NCBI GenBank assembly: GCA_003254925.1
Contig: QANZ01001473.1
Span: 7,720-71,719 of the forward strand
Direction of reading: 5' to 3'
From: Chamaecrista fasciculata
Lineage: Eukaryota; Streptophyta; Magnoliopsida; Fabales; Fabaceae
DNA length: 64,000 nucleotides
Shown here: positions 12,010 through 24,437 of the stretch, one piece after another
How positions within the stretch are numbered: position 1 is the first letter of the stretch
How the letters are laid out: each line of letters begins with the position of its first letter
Notes under the pieces: generated by a model
The model's input: the letters and a program-made list of their open reading frames with translations, nothing else
What the model was told of the DNA's origin: nothing
Databases searched by the model: none
Made by a program: the position numbers and the translations under genes

Positions 12010-13869
12010 TTTTCATTGTGGACAGGGACTAGATTGCAAACTCTTCAAAATATTTAGATCTCACATATAACAATTTAAAACTCTAAACTATAAAAATAGT
12101 ATGAGAGTTTTCAAAAATTGCCAAAATGATAGGGTGTTCATAGTTTATGACCAAATTGAAACTTATCCATAGTTTGAGGATTAAAAACGAGTATTTAACC
12201 TTGAAATAGAAACCAACAACTAAGATGCATGAGAAATTATTTGGTAAATTATTTCTTTAATTAAAACATTTTAAATTTATAAAACCCAAGTGCAAGCGTA
12301 CACTACCGAAGGAATATACTAGGCTTCAGCACCGGATATCGTCCCATTGAGAATATATTTGTGAATTTATTCTAAACACAGACTACATCGCTTCATTCAA
12401 CAATTATCGATAAAAGATTATATAACAAAGCTAAAATGCAATAAATGGATACCAAACTGAACATAGAAAAACTTCCTAGATATCAAATGTAAAGAACTTC
12501 CCTAGGATTGTCCTTACTTAGCAATTTCACTTAACTAACTATCTACTTTGATTATGGACTTACGATAGTGGCAAAGTTAACCCTGAACTCTTAATTACCT
12601 ATAATTACCTTTCAGTCAATTATAAGCCTATTGAATCTAATTAACTCACCTATATTTCTATGATGAACTAACTATATCAATGCATTAAGTTCAAGTTCAA
12701 TTGGGTTTCCCTAGGCTAATAGGTATATCTTTACCCTTTTAACAAATTCCATTAGAAAATAGAATTTAGAGGTAATCAATGCAAGACATAGCTTCAATCA
12801 ATCTCTTTCAAGCATAAATCAAAGCAATTTATAAGAATCCCCAAAATTGGTGGCCACACAAAGAAGGAGGAAACATAAAACTCATTAATTGAACTTTAAT
12901 ACCAAAATCATCCATAATCAAAGTAATCAATCAGTCAAATTACAATGCTAAGTAATTCTAATCCTAGAGAACTATAAAGTCTAGCCTATCATACTCAAGA
13001 ACAAGGAAACAACAATCATGATGAACCCTAAGAGGAAGAAAAGAGAAGAGATGAAAAAAAATAGGAGTACAATCCCAAATCTTCACTCCAAATGCCTCCA
13101 ATCAACCTAATTTGATGTTTCAAAGCAAGATTCCAAGCTTCCCCACCAATTTCGAGCTCCACTTGACTCCTAGGGTTGCTCCTCAATGTCCAAATTAGTC
13201 CCCATCTTCTTAATGGTGCAAACATCCCCTGTTTTACGCAAAATTCGTCTTCGACTCGCCTAGGCAAGAAAAGATCACTTATGCTGAGCTGGAATGCACA
13301 AGGCGCCTAGGCGAGCAGGAGAACTCAGCAACACTAAAATCTTCATTTTAGCTCCAAATAGCATACGGAGAATCACGGACCTCTCAATATCTTCTTGACA
13401 TTATAAACTTCGAATTAAGGTCCTAAAACATAGAAAACTCAATAAATTGAATGCCCGAAATTGTTGGTTAACTTGAACAACATAAAAAAAATAAAAAAAA
13501 AAACTTAAAACTAAAAACTAAACATCTACAACTAAAAAAAGACAAAATACTCACATATAAGCTTCATTAATGATTAAAACGTGGATAAAATCCCTGAAAT
13601 AACCTAAGATTAAGACTAGATAACTCTAAATTATTAGTTATCAGAAATCAACGACTATGATGCATTGAAAATCGACGGCTAAGATACAGAAGAAATTGAT
13701 GGCTAGGATTGAGCCATGTAAGCACTTTTCGTTAAATCCTAACGAAACGTGACCACAAGGTACTAAAGTGCTAATGCCGCAAATCTCAGGGTAATCAGGT
13801 GTTAAGTTTTGTTTTTCAGGGTACCAAAGTGCAACCGGTCCTAACCACAGGGTATCAAAGTGTATTTTA
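12010..13869. other. No gene seen; non-coding repeat-like DNA
   Basis: AT-rich sequence without a convincing frame. A run of GGTACTAAAGTGC / GGTACCAAAGTGC / GGTATCAAAGTG near 13757-13862 resembles ends of the foldback elements seen elsewhere, but no partner arm was found. Confidence 0.4.
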
Positions 13870-14340
13870 CCCTAATTAATAAAGTGTCACTCTTTTATGC
13901 TATCAGTGGTGCGAGTTATCTATCCTTAAGTTCTATTGTCGCCATTCCTTTTATTGAATGTTATAATCGGAGCTATAGTTTGCATGGTCGGTTGAGGTGA
14001 ATTATAAAGTTGTTTATAGTCTATGTATGTGTGGTTGTGGTGTGGTTTGTTGCATAATTACCATTAAACTGCATATTGATTTGGGCAAGGAAGGCCATCT
14101 TTACGATTCTCTATGCCATGTATTGTTTAGTTATTCATGTGTGTTTTATTTTATTTCTTTCTTACCAATTTCCCTTGATCCAACAATTTGCATAATTTCC
14201 TCGTTTAATTCGGTCTTAAAGTTCTGCGAGAGATCGACCTTCGATTGTGAACTATATTGTATTTTAAATATAGTATTCGTGCATAGTTTTAAAACAATTA
14301 ATTTGGTTGCATTCACGACAAGTGCACATCAACAACCTTG
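13870..14340 (+). repeat. Diverged LTR fragment, second copy of the 3470-4714 family
   Basis: Shares with the upstream LTR the ordered segments AATTAATAAAGT, GGTGAATTATAAAGTTGT, GAGATCGACCTTCGATTGTG and CACGACAAGTG. It lacks a recognisable primer binding site after it. The reading frame at 13997-14368 lies here and looks like chance. Confidence 0.5.
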
Positions 14341-14710
14341 GAGAATAAAAGTTCCTAGTCACACATGATAAAAGTACAAATGAAATCAAGAATGGAAATC
14401 ACAAAAAAAAAATAGAGATGAAGAAGTTGATGTTGTTAATATCTCCACTTTGAGCTCTAGAACAACAAAACAAACTTCACCAGTGAATTCAGAAAGCTCG
14501 AAAAAATAGGGCTAGCACAACTCCAATTCTCAACTCGGTAGCGTATTCATGTTAGAGAAGAAAAATGGCAAAAATGTGTAGGAGGTGGTTGATGATTGAA
14601 AATGTGAATGAAAGTTGATTTGTTTAGAATGATGAGCTCTATTTATAGGTAGAAATTTGGGTCTTGCGCCCGCGGCGTAATAGATTCATTAGTTGAACTA
14701 AGTGGTTTGA

Positions 14711-15537
14711 ATGCTTAAATTGGTTGAATGCTTAAATTGGTTCTATATCTTTATCTCAAAGTTCATTTTGGTCCTTTATCTTTTAGAATGTTCAAATAGG
14801 TCTTATATGTTTCCATAGTGGATTACTTTGGTCCCAAACTACTGTATATAGTCATATTTGTCACATTTCAAGTTCGAATGCGATGAGTCCAAAAATGCAA
14901 AGTGGTTTTGGCAAGTTTTTCTCTATCTAGTTTGGGTTGTCAGCAAATATGGTCAAATCAAGTCCAAAAATTTTACTACTTGTTTCATGATCAAACAAGT
15001 GAAATTGGTTATATATCTCTTGTTTGAAGTCAGAATGCTATGCGTTAGTCTTGGCGAGTGATTTTTTTGTCCAATTGGGACCATCAACAAATTAATAAGG
15101 TTAAATCGGTTCGAAAGTGTGGGTTTGGGACCAAAAGTTAAAAAAATATGAAAACTTGGTTGTCTCAAACCCACTTTTGGGTTCGATTTGACCTTAAATT
15201 TTACAGTCCCAATTAGGCAGAAAAAAGACTCGTAAAGAATAACTCTTAGCTCTAAACTCATCGTATTCAAACTTGAAATGAGAGATATATGACCAACTTT
15301 GCTTGTTTGATTGTGAAACAATGACTCACTTTTCGAACTTGACCTTATTTGCTGACGACCCCAACTAAATAGAAAAATATTTGTGAAAAGTAACTTGTAG
15401 CTCTATACTTGATACATTTGAAATTGGATCAAAGTAAACCACTATGAAAATATATAGGACCAATTTAAACATTTTGAAAAATAAAAGACTAAAATAAATT
15501 TTGAAACAAAGATATATGACCAATTTAAGCATCCTAC
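14711..15537. mobile_element. Foldback element, about 0.83 kb
   Basis: The left arm has GCTTAAATTGGTTC..ATATCTTTATCTCAAA..TTTTGGTCCTTTATC, and the right arm ends with the inverse of the same order. The arms are imperfect inverted repeats with the GGTCC-type steps common to the Mutator-like foldbacks of this window. The inside holds more inverted segments and no gene. Target duplication was not resolved. Confidence 0.6.
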
Positions 15538-16648
15538 CTAAACTATTTAATGTGAAATACCTTTCTTTTCCCAACTCAAATATTAAGCTAATAGTAAACT
15601 TTTTACATATAAAGGTGTATTCAAATATAATTTTTCATTTTTTAACATATAAAAACTAAAAAAGTATTACATATTNTTTGTTTAATCTTCTTCAATAATT
15701 AAACATAGCTCAGGCCCAAAAAAATAATAATAATAATTAAACATAGTTTTTTTTAAGATCTTCCAAAGAACAAAAAAAAGTGAAATTGATTCTATGAGCA
15801 GATACATATAATTGTCTTAGGAAAGAAACTAAAATAACATCGTCCATGTCTTGGCCTTTATGAAACATTCAATAGATAATTGTATAGTTGTACATATATG
15901 AATATACATATTGATGGCTAGTTTATCATTATAAAAAATATAAAACAACATAATTTTTTTGGTTTAAGATGCCAAAATGCCTAAGTGGTTTGCAATCAAT
16001 GAGACATAATCATGATCAATGGATTAGGTTAATGACAGTATGACACTAAACACTTAGAGTTAATTCGTTTATTTTTCACATGTTAGAGCTTTAATGAGAC
16101 AAAGGCTATTAATGACCCTTTAATGAGCTTCTTTTGATGATGTCTCTACTGAAATTATTGAAATTTCATTTTTAAAAAATAAAATAAAATACCATCGTTC
16201 TCTCTTTAAATCTTTTGGGAACATGGGCTAGTAATTAGCCTTTAAAGATTCAAATGCTTTAATTTGATTAGGGTTTTGCTTTTTTGTGACCTAAGGAAAA
16301 GTTGCACTCTTTTGTTTGGTGAGTGAGTAGTTTAAGAAATGCATTTAGGAGGTCCCTACCTTCATAATTTTCAAACATCAAAATCTCTCTCACACGCACA
16401 AATATATGTATATATATATATATATAGCTTGTACTCATAAGTCTTATATATTCCCAAGAAAGCCATCCTTAGGGACAACTACTTTCTTTTTATGAACTTT
16501 GCCAAATTTAATTATGAGTTGGGTAGAAGAGGAAGAAAGTATACATAGCTAATTAAGCAATAAAGTAGTTGGATTATTAGAAATATGAGTATACTGTACT
16601 AAATTAACTTTGTTAATTGAGATACAATATTATATATATATATATATA
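15538..16648. other. No gene seen; AT-rich, contains an N at 15676
   Basis: AT-rich sequence with short (AT)n runs near 16406-16426 and 16631-16650. No coding frame or recognised element. Confidence 0.45.
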
Positions 16649-16810
16649 TCTTATATTATATGGCTCCACCCCTTTCTGGTCGTCCATGTTTAAAACTATA
16701 GCCTATGAAATTAAAAATAAGAGAAAATTTACTATTTGGTCTCTCTTTCTTTACTAAGTTAACAATTTAGTCCCTTATTTATTTTACATACATATTTGCA
16801 AAGCCCCTAG
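16649..16810 (+). mobile_element. Mini-Helitron copy 1 (hairpin deleted)
   Basis: Starts TCTTATATTATATGGCTCC after an A and ends AAAGCCCCTAG before a T. The GC-rich terminal hairpin found in the best copies is missing (ATATTTGCAAAGCCCCTAG). It is followed directly by copy 2, head to tail. Confidence 0.75.
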
Positions 16811-16821
16811 TATATATATAT

Positions 16822-16973
16822 GACTCCACCCCTTTATGGTCGTCCTTTTTTCTCTATAATATAGGAATTTATTTTTTTTAGGCCAAAATCTCACTTAGGT
16901 CCATAATATTTACTATCAATTTTATTTTGATCCCTAATATTTGCGTGCTCGTTAAGGCACGCAAAGCCCCTAG
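16822..16973 (+). mobile_element. Mini-Helitron copy 2 (chimeric interior)
   Basis: Begins near GACTCCACCCCTTTATGGTC and ends with the hairpin GCGTGCTCGTTAAGGCACGC, then AAAGCCCCTAG, then T. The middle part differs from other copies. Adjacent to copy 1 with only an (AT)n run between them. Confidence 0.65.
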
Positions 16974-17293
16974 TATATATATATATATATGATGGGGAAC
17001 CTCTACTCCAATATTTCTCTTGGGTTGTGCTTGGTGGAAAACATGTTCTTCATAAACAATACTCCCACACCTAAAGGTGCGCTTGTGTGCTCCTTTACTC
17101 TTTCTATGTGTTGCATGTTCTCTTCTTAATAGAGGTGTACATCCCATATTCGACTCTTCTATTAGGGAAATGGGTCTTAAGGAACATTGTATCCTTAGAC
17201 TCACATTTAGCAACAAAATAGCCCTCATGTTCACCAACAAATTAAGACATATCCGTTTGAGTAATTAGAGTAAATATCTTAATAAGATATATA

Positions 17294-17460
17294 TGTCGAA
17301 GTTTCACATTGATTGGTTAATGGGCCTTACAACTCTATATATATATAGAGGCAACCATATTCTTTTGAGAGCCTTTTTTAGGTAAGTTAGACCTTCTACA
17401 TTATACACTACTTGCCTCTAAGGTGGCCACATGCCCTAATATCTCCAATTATTTGGATCC
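17294..17460 (+). repeat. LTR-like relic with TATA box
   Basis: Begins TGTCGAAGTTTCACATTGAT, the usual opening of a class of plant LTRs (TGTxxAAGTxCCACATTGxT), with a TATA region CTCTATATATATATAG about 45 bp later. The right end is uncertain and no partner LTR was found, so a solo or truncated LTR is likely. Just before it (17000-17270) lies a G/C-richer stretch I could not identify. Confidence 0.45.
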
Positions 17461-18326
17461 ATCTCTCAAAAATAGAGAAAAATGATGCAAAATTAGTAAA
17501 AACAGCTAAAACAAAAAAAAAAAGTTATGAACAGTAAAATAGATACTAGGGACGGAAATATCAAATACATAATTCAGGGAAATAATATAAATGTGAAAGC
17601 TACTAACTTGGACGTCTCACTAGAAACTCTATCCATCAGATGATGAGTTTTTATTATTTGTTAAATTATTTTGGTCAAATTAAATTGTGAAAAGTTAATA
17701 TTTTTAGTAAACATATACTTCTTAATTATTTTATTTTTAAAATTTATAATTATATATCAAAATATTTATTTAAAAGAAAAGAAATTATATATATGACATA
17801 TTTTTATTATTTTATATTAAATATATTGTACCGTACTCGTATTTCATATTTTATAAAATTGTTGTATCTTGTACCCGTATTTGTACCATGCACATACTTG
17901 TACCCGTATACATGCAACATTGGTGTTCACTATCCCATATAATTAAGATTTCTTAAATTGCGATGCGCTCCTTAATAAATTGTTACATGAGTATAAATTA
18001 GCCCGAAAACAAATTAGCCCCAAAACTAACAATTCGATTCAACATCTTGGTACTTATGTGTTCAATATATATATATATATATATATATCGAAAAAGGTAA
18101 CTGAAAAAGAATAAAACTCTCTTATTGTTAATTCATTAATCGTTAGAAATTGTCAATAAAAAAGGCCGTATACATCAGTTCTCCAAATTTTCAAATAAAA
18201 GAGAGATGATTAAAAAAGGCATGAATTATGTGCCTCTTCTTACCCTATTATTGATCTAAACTAAGCTAGCACAAACCCAAACTGATATCCCTACCCTCTC
18301 ATGGAACATTTCCATACAAACAAAAA
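17461..18326. other. No gene seen; AT-rich
   Basis: AT-rich sequence, with an (AT)n run near 18064-18088. Nothing recognisable. Confidence 0.45.
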
Positions 18327-18335
18327 GTATAATTT

Positions 18336-18735
18336 GCCCAAAGTGTATTTTTAATTTGGTCTCATATCTTTTGCTTAGGTCTTAACTTGGTATCGCTTAT
18401 CTTTTTGTTGCACTTTTGATTAAGTGCAGAATTGGTCCTATATGGTCCCATATATTTTTTTAATGCAAATTTGGTCTCATATCTTTGCAAAAAGTTCCAC
18501 CGTTAGTCCCACAATGTGCAACCTTTTGCAAAAATAAGAGACCAATTCTGCAACATGACCAAAAGATATGAGACCAATTCTTCTACCTGATCCAAAGATA
18601 TGTAACCAAAAGTGAAACGCAAAACCAAATTAAAACCTGGATAAAAGATATGAGACCAAAACTACAGCAAAAAAAAGTTATAGGATCAAATTGAAACCTG
18701 AGCAAAAGTTATGAGACCAAATGTGTGTTTTGGCT
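18336..18735. mobile_element. Mutator-like foldback element, 400 bp, 9-bp target duplication
   Basis: Inverted arms rich in TTTGGTC / GACCAAA steps (left GCCCAAAGTGTATTTTTAAT, right ending GTGTGTTTTGGCT). It is flanked on both sides by GTATAATTT (18327-18335 and 18736-18744), an exact 9-bp duplication as made by Mutator-like transposases. No coding content. Confidence 0.7.
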
Positions 18736-19032
18736 GTATAATTTTAAAGTTCAAAATAATATTTGGCACATGCAAAGCACAATATATAGGTATGTTTATA
18801 CAGTGTGAGGATAGACAAACATACATGCATCCATAGCCATGTGGGTAACTACCCCACAAAATATGGAAATTCATAGTAACGAAAGAGATAGCTACAATAC
18901 AATATACAATGCAATCAACCACCTTAACCAAGTAGTATACAAAAACCCTATTGTTTTCACATTCTTGTCTCTATCCACCTTATTCCTCTAATGGTTGGCC
19001 TACTATATAGATATATATATATATATATATAN

Positions 19033-19523
19033 AGTATTAAATTGCACTTTTTAGTCTTATATCTTTTGTTTAAATTTCAATTTAGTCTCATAATTTTTTT
19101 GTTACACTTTTGGTCCCATAACTTTTGTTAAAGTTTCAATTTGGTCTCACAACTTTTTTTGTTGCACTTTTGATTCTATATCTTTTGCTCAAGTTGCATA
19201 TTCGGTCCCGTGTTATATCTTTGGGTCATATTGCAAAATTGGTGCCATATCTTTTGGTTATGTTGCAGAATTGGTCTCATATCTTTGGGTCAGGTGCAAA
19301 ATTGATGTCATATCTTTGGATCAGGTAGGACTAGTGGTGAAACTTTTTTCAAAGTTATGGGACTCAATTTTGCAACCTGGCCAAAAGATACGGGACCAAA
19401 AGTGACACAGGACCAAATCTACAACTTTTTGCAAAGATATGGGATCAAAAGTGTAACAAAAAAAAGTTATGAGACCAAATTGAGATTTGAACAAAAGGTA
19501 TGAGATAAAAATGCACTTTGACC
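19033..19523. mobile_element. Mutator-like foldback element (left end at a gap)
   Basis: Inverted arms: GCACTTTTTAGTC..TCAATTTAGTCTCATAA on the left and the inverse on the right, ending AAATGCACTTTGACC. The left end touches the N at 19032, so the terminal bases are missing. No target duplication could be read. Confidence 0.6.
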
Positions 19524-19561
19524 TAATTTAATTTACACAATAATTGGCCAAGTCCAAGGTC

Positions 19562-19588
19562 CTCTCTCTCTCTCTCTCTCTCTCTCTT
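19562..19588. repeat. (TC)n microsatellite
   Basis: About thirteen TC dinucleotides in an otherwise ordinary AT-rich stretch. The surrounding 19524-20005 holds no recognisable gene. Confidence 0.9.
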
Positions 19589-20005
19589 CATTGCCTATAA
19601 CTGCAAATATCCAAAATTAATTAATAAAAACGAAAATGATAGTGAGATGAGAATTAGGAATGGAAGTAACTTGTTAGGTTTTCTTTAAACATACAAGTAC
19701 ATTAGTTCATTGACTTATTATTATAGGTTGAAAAAACAGTTAATATGGCGGATTCTTTTAATCTCTTCTCCCTGTGTAATGACGAGACGAGAATGCCCTC
19801 GTTGCTTACGTCATTGGTGATGATGATGCGATGGAGGCATAAATAATTAAATATAATCACATAATATTAACGAACTTGCCTTGATCCACCGTTTTATTTT
19901 TCTCACAAGTACTAAATGTGATATTTATTCTAATGAATATTTAATTTTATAACATTCATTATATCATTATATCATGGGAGACTTATCCTTTTAAATTAAA
20001 TTCAA

Positions 20006-20125
20006 GGCTTAAGTGCACTTTTGGTCCCATAACTATGACAAAGGTTTCATTTTGGTCCCATAACTTTTTTTGTTGCAATTTTGGTCCCATAACTATGACA
20101 AAGGTTTCATTTTGGTCCCATAACT
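20006..20125 (+). mobile_element. Single arm of a foldback element, cut by a gap
   Basis: Begins GGCTTAAGTGCACTTTTGG and continues with repeated TTTTGGTCCCATAACT steps, as in the 40649-41189 element, but the matching right arm is absent. The sequence breaks at the N at 20126, so the other half was probably lost in assembly. Confidence 0.65.
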
Positions 20126-20842
20126 NAATAGTAATTAGTTTTCTCTTAAAGAAATTAGCTAACCCTTTGAACATATATGTATTGATTTTTTTTTTATTTA
20201 TGTATGATTAGATTTATTGTAGATATGTCAAACACCAACTATAGTATTTATTATATAGATCACGCCACATGGAATTGGACCCACGACCACAAGTTGATTG
20301 AAATTTGAAAATAATGCTTGGTTTTTCTAGGAAGTATTATGTATTTTATAATGCTTTTGCCGTAATAGTGATCATTGATTGGAGAAGTGAAACCTCAAAT
20401 TAAACATATTACTTTTTAAAAAAAATAAAAGAAAAACTAGTTTTTTCTTGTCAAATCAAGTTATATATAACTTCAGGCCAAAAAAAGTTATAACTGGCTT
20501 GCAATGGGAAAAATGTTTATGTGATAGTTATAAACTAATCCTTCTCATGCTTCCCACTCTTCTTTTATCAAATTTACCAATTTGTTTTTATTTTCTTGGT
20601 TTAATGGAATCTCACATTTTAGCAAAGGAAAAAAAATCTCATTCAAAGATATAAGGCCTGGCCTGTTTAATCCTGTTCTTAAAAATGTGTATTTTATAAA
20701 AGGATTTTGCTGTAAAAACTCATTAGATTGAGCTATTGAAAATTTGTCTTGTTTTTGACACAAATTTTAATGTAAAGATTTAAAATTTAAAAGAGAATGT
20801 AAAGAAAAAATAAGAAAGATGAGAGAGATAGAAACAAAAAAT

Positions 20843-21093
20843 CATGGTTATGAAAATTGAACCGGCCGGGTTCAACCGGTTGGACCGTGAACCGAGAACC
20901 AGGCCGGTCCGAGTCACTCCCAGAATTGACCAGCCAGAGAACCGCCCAAGAACCGGCAAAACCGGATTAAACCGGTGGTGAACCGGTTGAATCGTTTATA
21001 ATGTGATTTTTCATTTTTTTTTTTCTTTTTTTGATTTTTTTTGTCTTTTTTAATAGTTATGGGTAAAATGTCAGAGAATGTTGATTATGAACC
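20843..21093 (+). mobile_element. hAT-like CCGGTT-rich element, right part lost at a gap
   Basis: Starts CATGGTTATGAAAATTG and then has many CCGGTT/AACCGG words, like the complete element at 60677-61338 whose ends read CATAGT..GAAAAA. The right end is not reached: an N occurs at 21094 followed by a poly-A run. Confidence 0.6.
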
Positions 21094-21126
21094 NAAAAAA
21101 AAAAAAAACATTAGTATATTTTACGA

Positions 21127-21830
21127 CTACGATTTTCTTCATTCTCGCGCTGCTTCTTGCTTTTCGTTCACACACGCTCAAACATTAATTTCAGCTTCTG
21201 GATTCATGTGAAGAAAACCAGTAAAAGTAAAGTAAAACCACTTCACTTCACAGTTCACACACATATACATACATGTATATCAAACCTTAATATTATTCAA
21301 TGAATTTAATTAATTAGGTTGCCTTCCCAACCAAACCATCTACTATTCAAATTTCAAACTTTCAAACTAATCCAATTTGGCTACATCAATTACTTTGATA
21401 CTGGTTGTTGCCCCATGTGTCTTATAGTTTTTATTTTTAATTTTTTCAAAGGATTGACATTTCAATCAAGTCAAATTAGTTTGCTCAATTTATATCTGAA
21501 TTTGATCTACTTTTATATGCATATACTTAATTTCTTTGTGCACATTGTGAGATTTAGTGTATTTTTTTTTATAATGGACTTTGTTTGCAGAAGTTAGCAC
21601 ACAAGCGAAGAAAGAGTCATGCTGACCCATAATACTAATAGTAGTGTGTTTTGATTATATCTGCCGCTATAATTAAACAAAGGAAAAGACTAATTAATAG
21701 TAGTGTGACTTCTCTGAATTGCTACTTTAATTTGAAATTTGATTCCAGTTGGAATTTTTTATTAGTTACGTCAGTCCAACTCAACGTCCAATACAAAACT
21801 AAGGTAGTGAGATCAAGGAATTTATAAATA
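21127..21830. other. No gene seen
   Basis: AT-rich intergenic DNA. The frame at 21319-21597 has no recognisable domain and is interpreted as chance. Confidence 0.4.
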
Positions 21831-21975
21831 ATGACGTTTCTTTTATAACATTTTAACTGCAATTAAAGAATATATATTAATGACAACCAATAAAGTTCAC
21901 AAATGACGTTTCTTTTATAACATTTTAACTGCAATTAAAGAATATATATTAATGACAACCAATAAAGTTCACAAT
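21831..21975. repeat. Perfect or near-perfect 72-bp tandem duplication
   Basis: The segment beginning ATGACGTTTCTTTTATAACA and ending AATAAAGTTCACAA occurs twice in a row with period 72 and no visible difference, suggesting a recent duplication or an assembly artefact. Confidence 0.9.
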
Positions 21976-22180
21976 CACTTATCACTCTCTCCGATTTTGA
22001 ATATGTACTTTTTAAGATTAATGAAAGTAGATTAAAAAAATTATTAATTCACCTAAAATGAATAAAAATATGAGATAAAAAAATTAAATTATCTTTATTA
22101 AATTACTTATAGTTGTTCCACTAATTTAACATTTACTAACTATTTAATATAGATAGTATTGTAAAAAGAATAATTAATGT

Positions 22181-22263
22181 TCTCTCGGTTTTATAAAACA
22201 TCAGATGTATATATTGGAAAAAAATTTACCCTCCAACAAAGAAGAAATTCAAAACCGAGAGAT
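22181..22263. mobile_element. Short Stowaway-like relic
   Basis: TCTCTCGGTTTT near 22184 is inverted as AAAACCGAGAGA near 22252-22263. The internal ACATCAGATG phrase recalls the complete Stowaway-like element at 48753-49014. Probably a deleted copy. Confidence 0.4.
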
Positions 22264-22433
22264 GTAGTAAATAGGTGAGTTTCTTAACCATAATGTGATA
22301 GATTTGATCTAGATCATATATGTATAGAATTTAGAAAAGACTTCACTAATATAAACCAAACAGAAATTAGAAAAGAATTAGCTAATATAAACAAAATCCA
22401 TTATGGTGATTTATATACTTCAGGAAATGATTA

Positions 22434-23024
22434 TTTTTTTTTTTGCCTGAAACATAATTCATCCAAAAGGAAGGCAAAACCAAGCACAATACAAACAAAA
22501 ATACAACAAAATAATCCAATCCCTCTCTAGCATCAACAACACTAGACAAAACATCAATTGACGAAGGTGGGGGGTTTGCAACCCATCCAAGAGGACACAT
22601 CTTCGTGTCAGACAAATTGGCAAGACAATTAGTTGTCAAGTTAACGGATTTAGGGATCCAACTAAAGCTACAACCATATAAAGAAATGGAAACACAAAAA
22701 AAAAACAGACCAGATCGACACCATGGGATCCCATATCCAAAAAGTCACTGCCACAAAACACGCCGCAGAAAACACACGGACACGAGTATAGAGCACACAA
22801 ATCTGAGAAGAACAACCACTGAAAACCACCGCCACAAAAGACAAACAGAAAAGAGCATTGCCGCAGAAGGCCAAAGCTGGGAGGCGTCGCCGATAACCCT
22901 AATATGAAATAGGGTGAAATCTCTCATAAAAGAGAGAGGTGGTCCCTCACGAGGAGGGGTTTGAGAGAGAACTCGACTCTTATGATAGAGAGAATTTTTT
23001 GAGCGGTAGGACTTGAACATGTGA
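22434..23024 (-). mobile_element. Internally deleted LINE with poly-A tail and 9-bp target duplication
   Basis: On the minus strand it starts with a CT-rich 5' leader and ends with a poly-A run (plus-strand poly-T at 22434-22444). The last coding part reads WIPKSVNL..NCLANLSDT..LGWVANPPPSSIDVL, which resembles the RNase H end of plant LINE ORF2. It is flanked by AAATGATTA at 22425-22433 and 23025-23033. Endonuclease and reverse transcriptase are missing, so the copy cannot move on its own. The join between leader and RNase H end is near 22700. Confidence 0.75.
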
Positions 23025-23610
23025 AAATGATTAATTTTTAGTTGTTAACTAGAAGATACCACATGATTTGAACAAATACTAAAAATTAATCATTTGTTAT
23101 TAATTAAATTAATTTCATGATATCTAATTAATTAATTCATAAATCATACAGTTGATTTTAACGCGGTCAATGGGAAGGAAATAGGGGAGTTTATATGGAA
23201 ACGTCAACGTTTTGAGTTTTGACAATTACACATCCCAAAAAGTTTATAGAATTTAATTATTGGTCAAATAATATCTAACACAAAAAAAATGAAAATCTTA
23301 GTGAAATATTATACTATAACGTGACAAATATTTTAAAAAAAACCTTTATAAATAATTCAACAATTGATTCAATGCCATGTTATAATTCATTATCTTAATT
23401 TTTTTTATCATGAATCATTTATCCAATTTATCAATTTAATTTAAGTATTTTTAAGTAATTAAGTGTCAATCTTCTAGTATTTATTAGTCCATAGCAAACT
23501 ATTAATTTTTAATTTTATAGGAGTTTAATAGTTGATAAGTAGAGAGCTAACTAAGAAAATTGTTGTATATATACACATTGTGTTGAAGATTGAATAAAAA
23601 ATAATAAACA

Positions 23611-23972
23611 AAAGTGCTAATTTTGTTCTCAAACTTTACATCAATTATTAATTTTGTTTCAACTTTTTTTTGCAGTCAATTTCATCACTAATGTTTCATG
23701 TTTTGGTCAAGTTTATCTTTTGCTCTTATTTTAGTCAAATATTAACGATATAATCTACATGATTATGATTTGTAATGTAAAATTGATGGAAAAAAAACTC
23801 AAATTATGATTCATATTAAAAACAAAATGCAATTTGTCGTTAATTTATTGAAAGAAGTTAGTCAAAATATAAACTTGGTCAAAATATAAAACATTGGAGA
23901 TAAAATTAACTGTAAAAAAAAATTAAGGACAACATTGAGAATCAATAAAGTTTGAAGACAAAATTAAGATTT
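23611..23972. mobile_element. Foldback element related to the one at 54362-54736
   Basis: Left arm GTGCTAATTTTGTTCTCAAA..ACATTTTGGTCAA-type steps with inverted counterparts on the right (..AGACAAAATTAAGA). The order of segments matches the element at 54362-54736. Exact ends and target duplication could not be fixed. Confidence 0.55.
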
Positions 23973-24241
23973 TTAGATGCTTAATCAATCACAATAATTG
24001 CCATTTGTGTTCAATATAGTATTCTTTTGTTATGTCATTTATCCTTTATATATATATACAGAAAATGTGGAGGGAGTGTGGACAACTTTTTCTTTAAATA
24101 TATAGAAATTAATCTTTATATGCTTCTTAGTTCTTATTCAGATTTTGTTCATGATTTTTAAAGAAGTCAGATAATATTTTTATTCGTGCTCTGAGTTGTT
24201 AGCACATAAATAAAGAATGAAGAACGCTATTTCGCAGTATA

Positions 24242-24437
24242 TCTATACTATATTATATGTGGGAAGAGCCTTTTGGTCGTCCTCCCACTTATACTAAGAT
24301 AAAGTTATTACATGTAATTAAAATAAGAGAAAATTCATTATTTGGTCCATCTTTTTTTTACTAAGTTAACAATTTGGTTCCTCATTTATTTTACATACAT
24401 ATTTGCGTGCCCGTTAGGACACGCAAAACCCCTAGTA
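24242..24437 (+). mobile_element. Mini-Helitron copy 3 (diverged 5' part)
   Basis: Starts TCTATACTATATTATATG after an A, contains the family core (TTTGGTCGTCC, AATTTGGTTCCTCATTTATT) and ends with hairpin GCGTGCCCGTTAGGACACGC, then AAAACCCCTAG, then T. Confidence 0.75.

Noticed and set aside
19780..19810. Shared word CCCTCGTTGCTTAC with the ZAT promoter (27678-27691)
   Set aside because: Only about 14 bp match; too short to claim a duplicated promoter.
22605..22907. Plus-strand 100-codon frame
   Set aside because: It is antisense to the deleted LINE, whose RNase H end and poly-A tail are on the minus strand.
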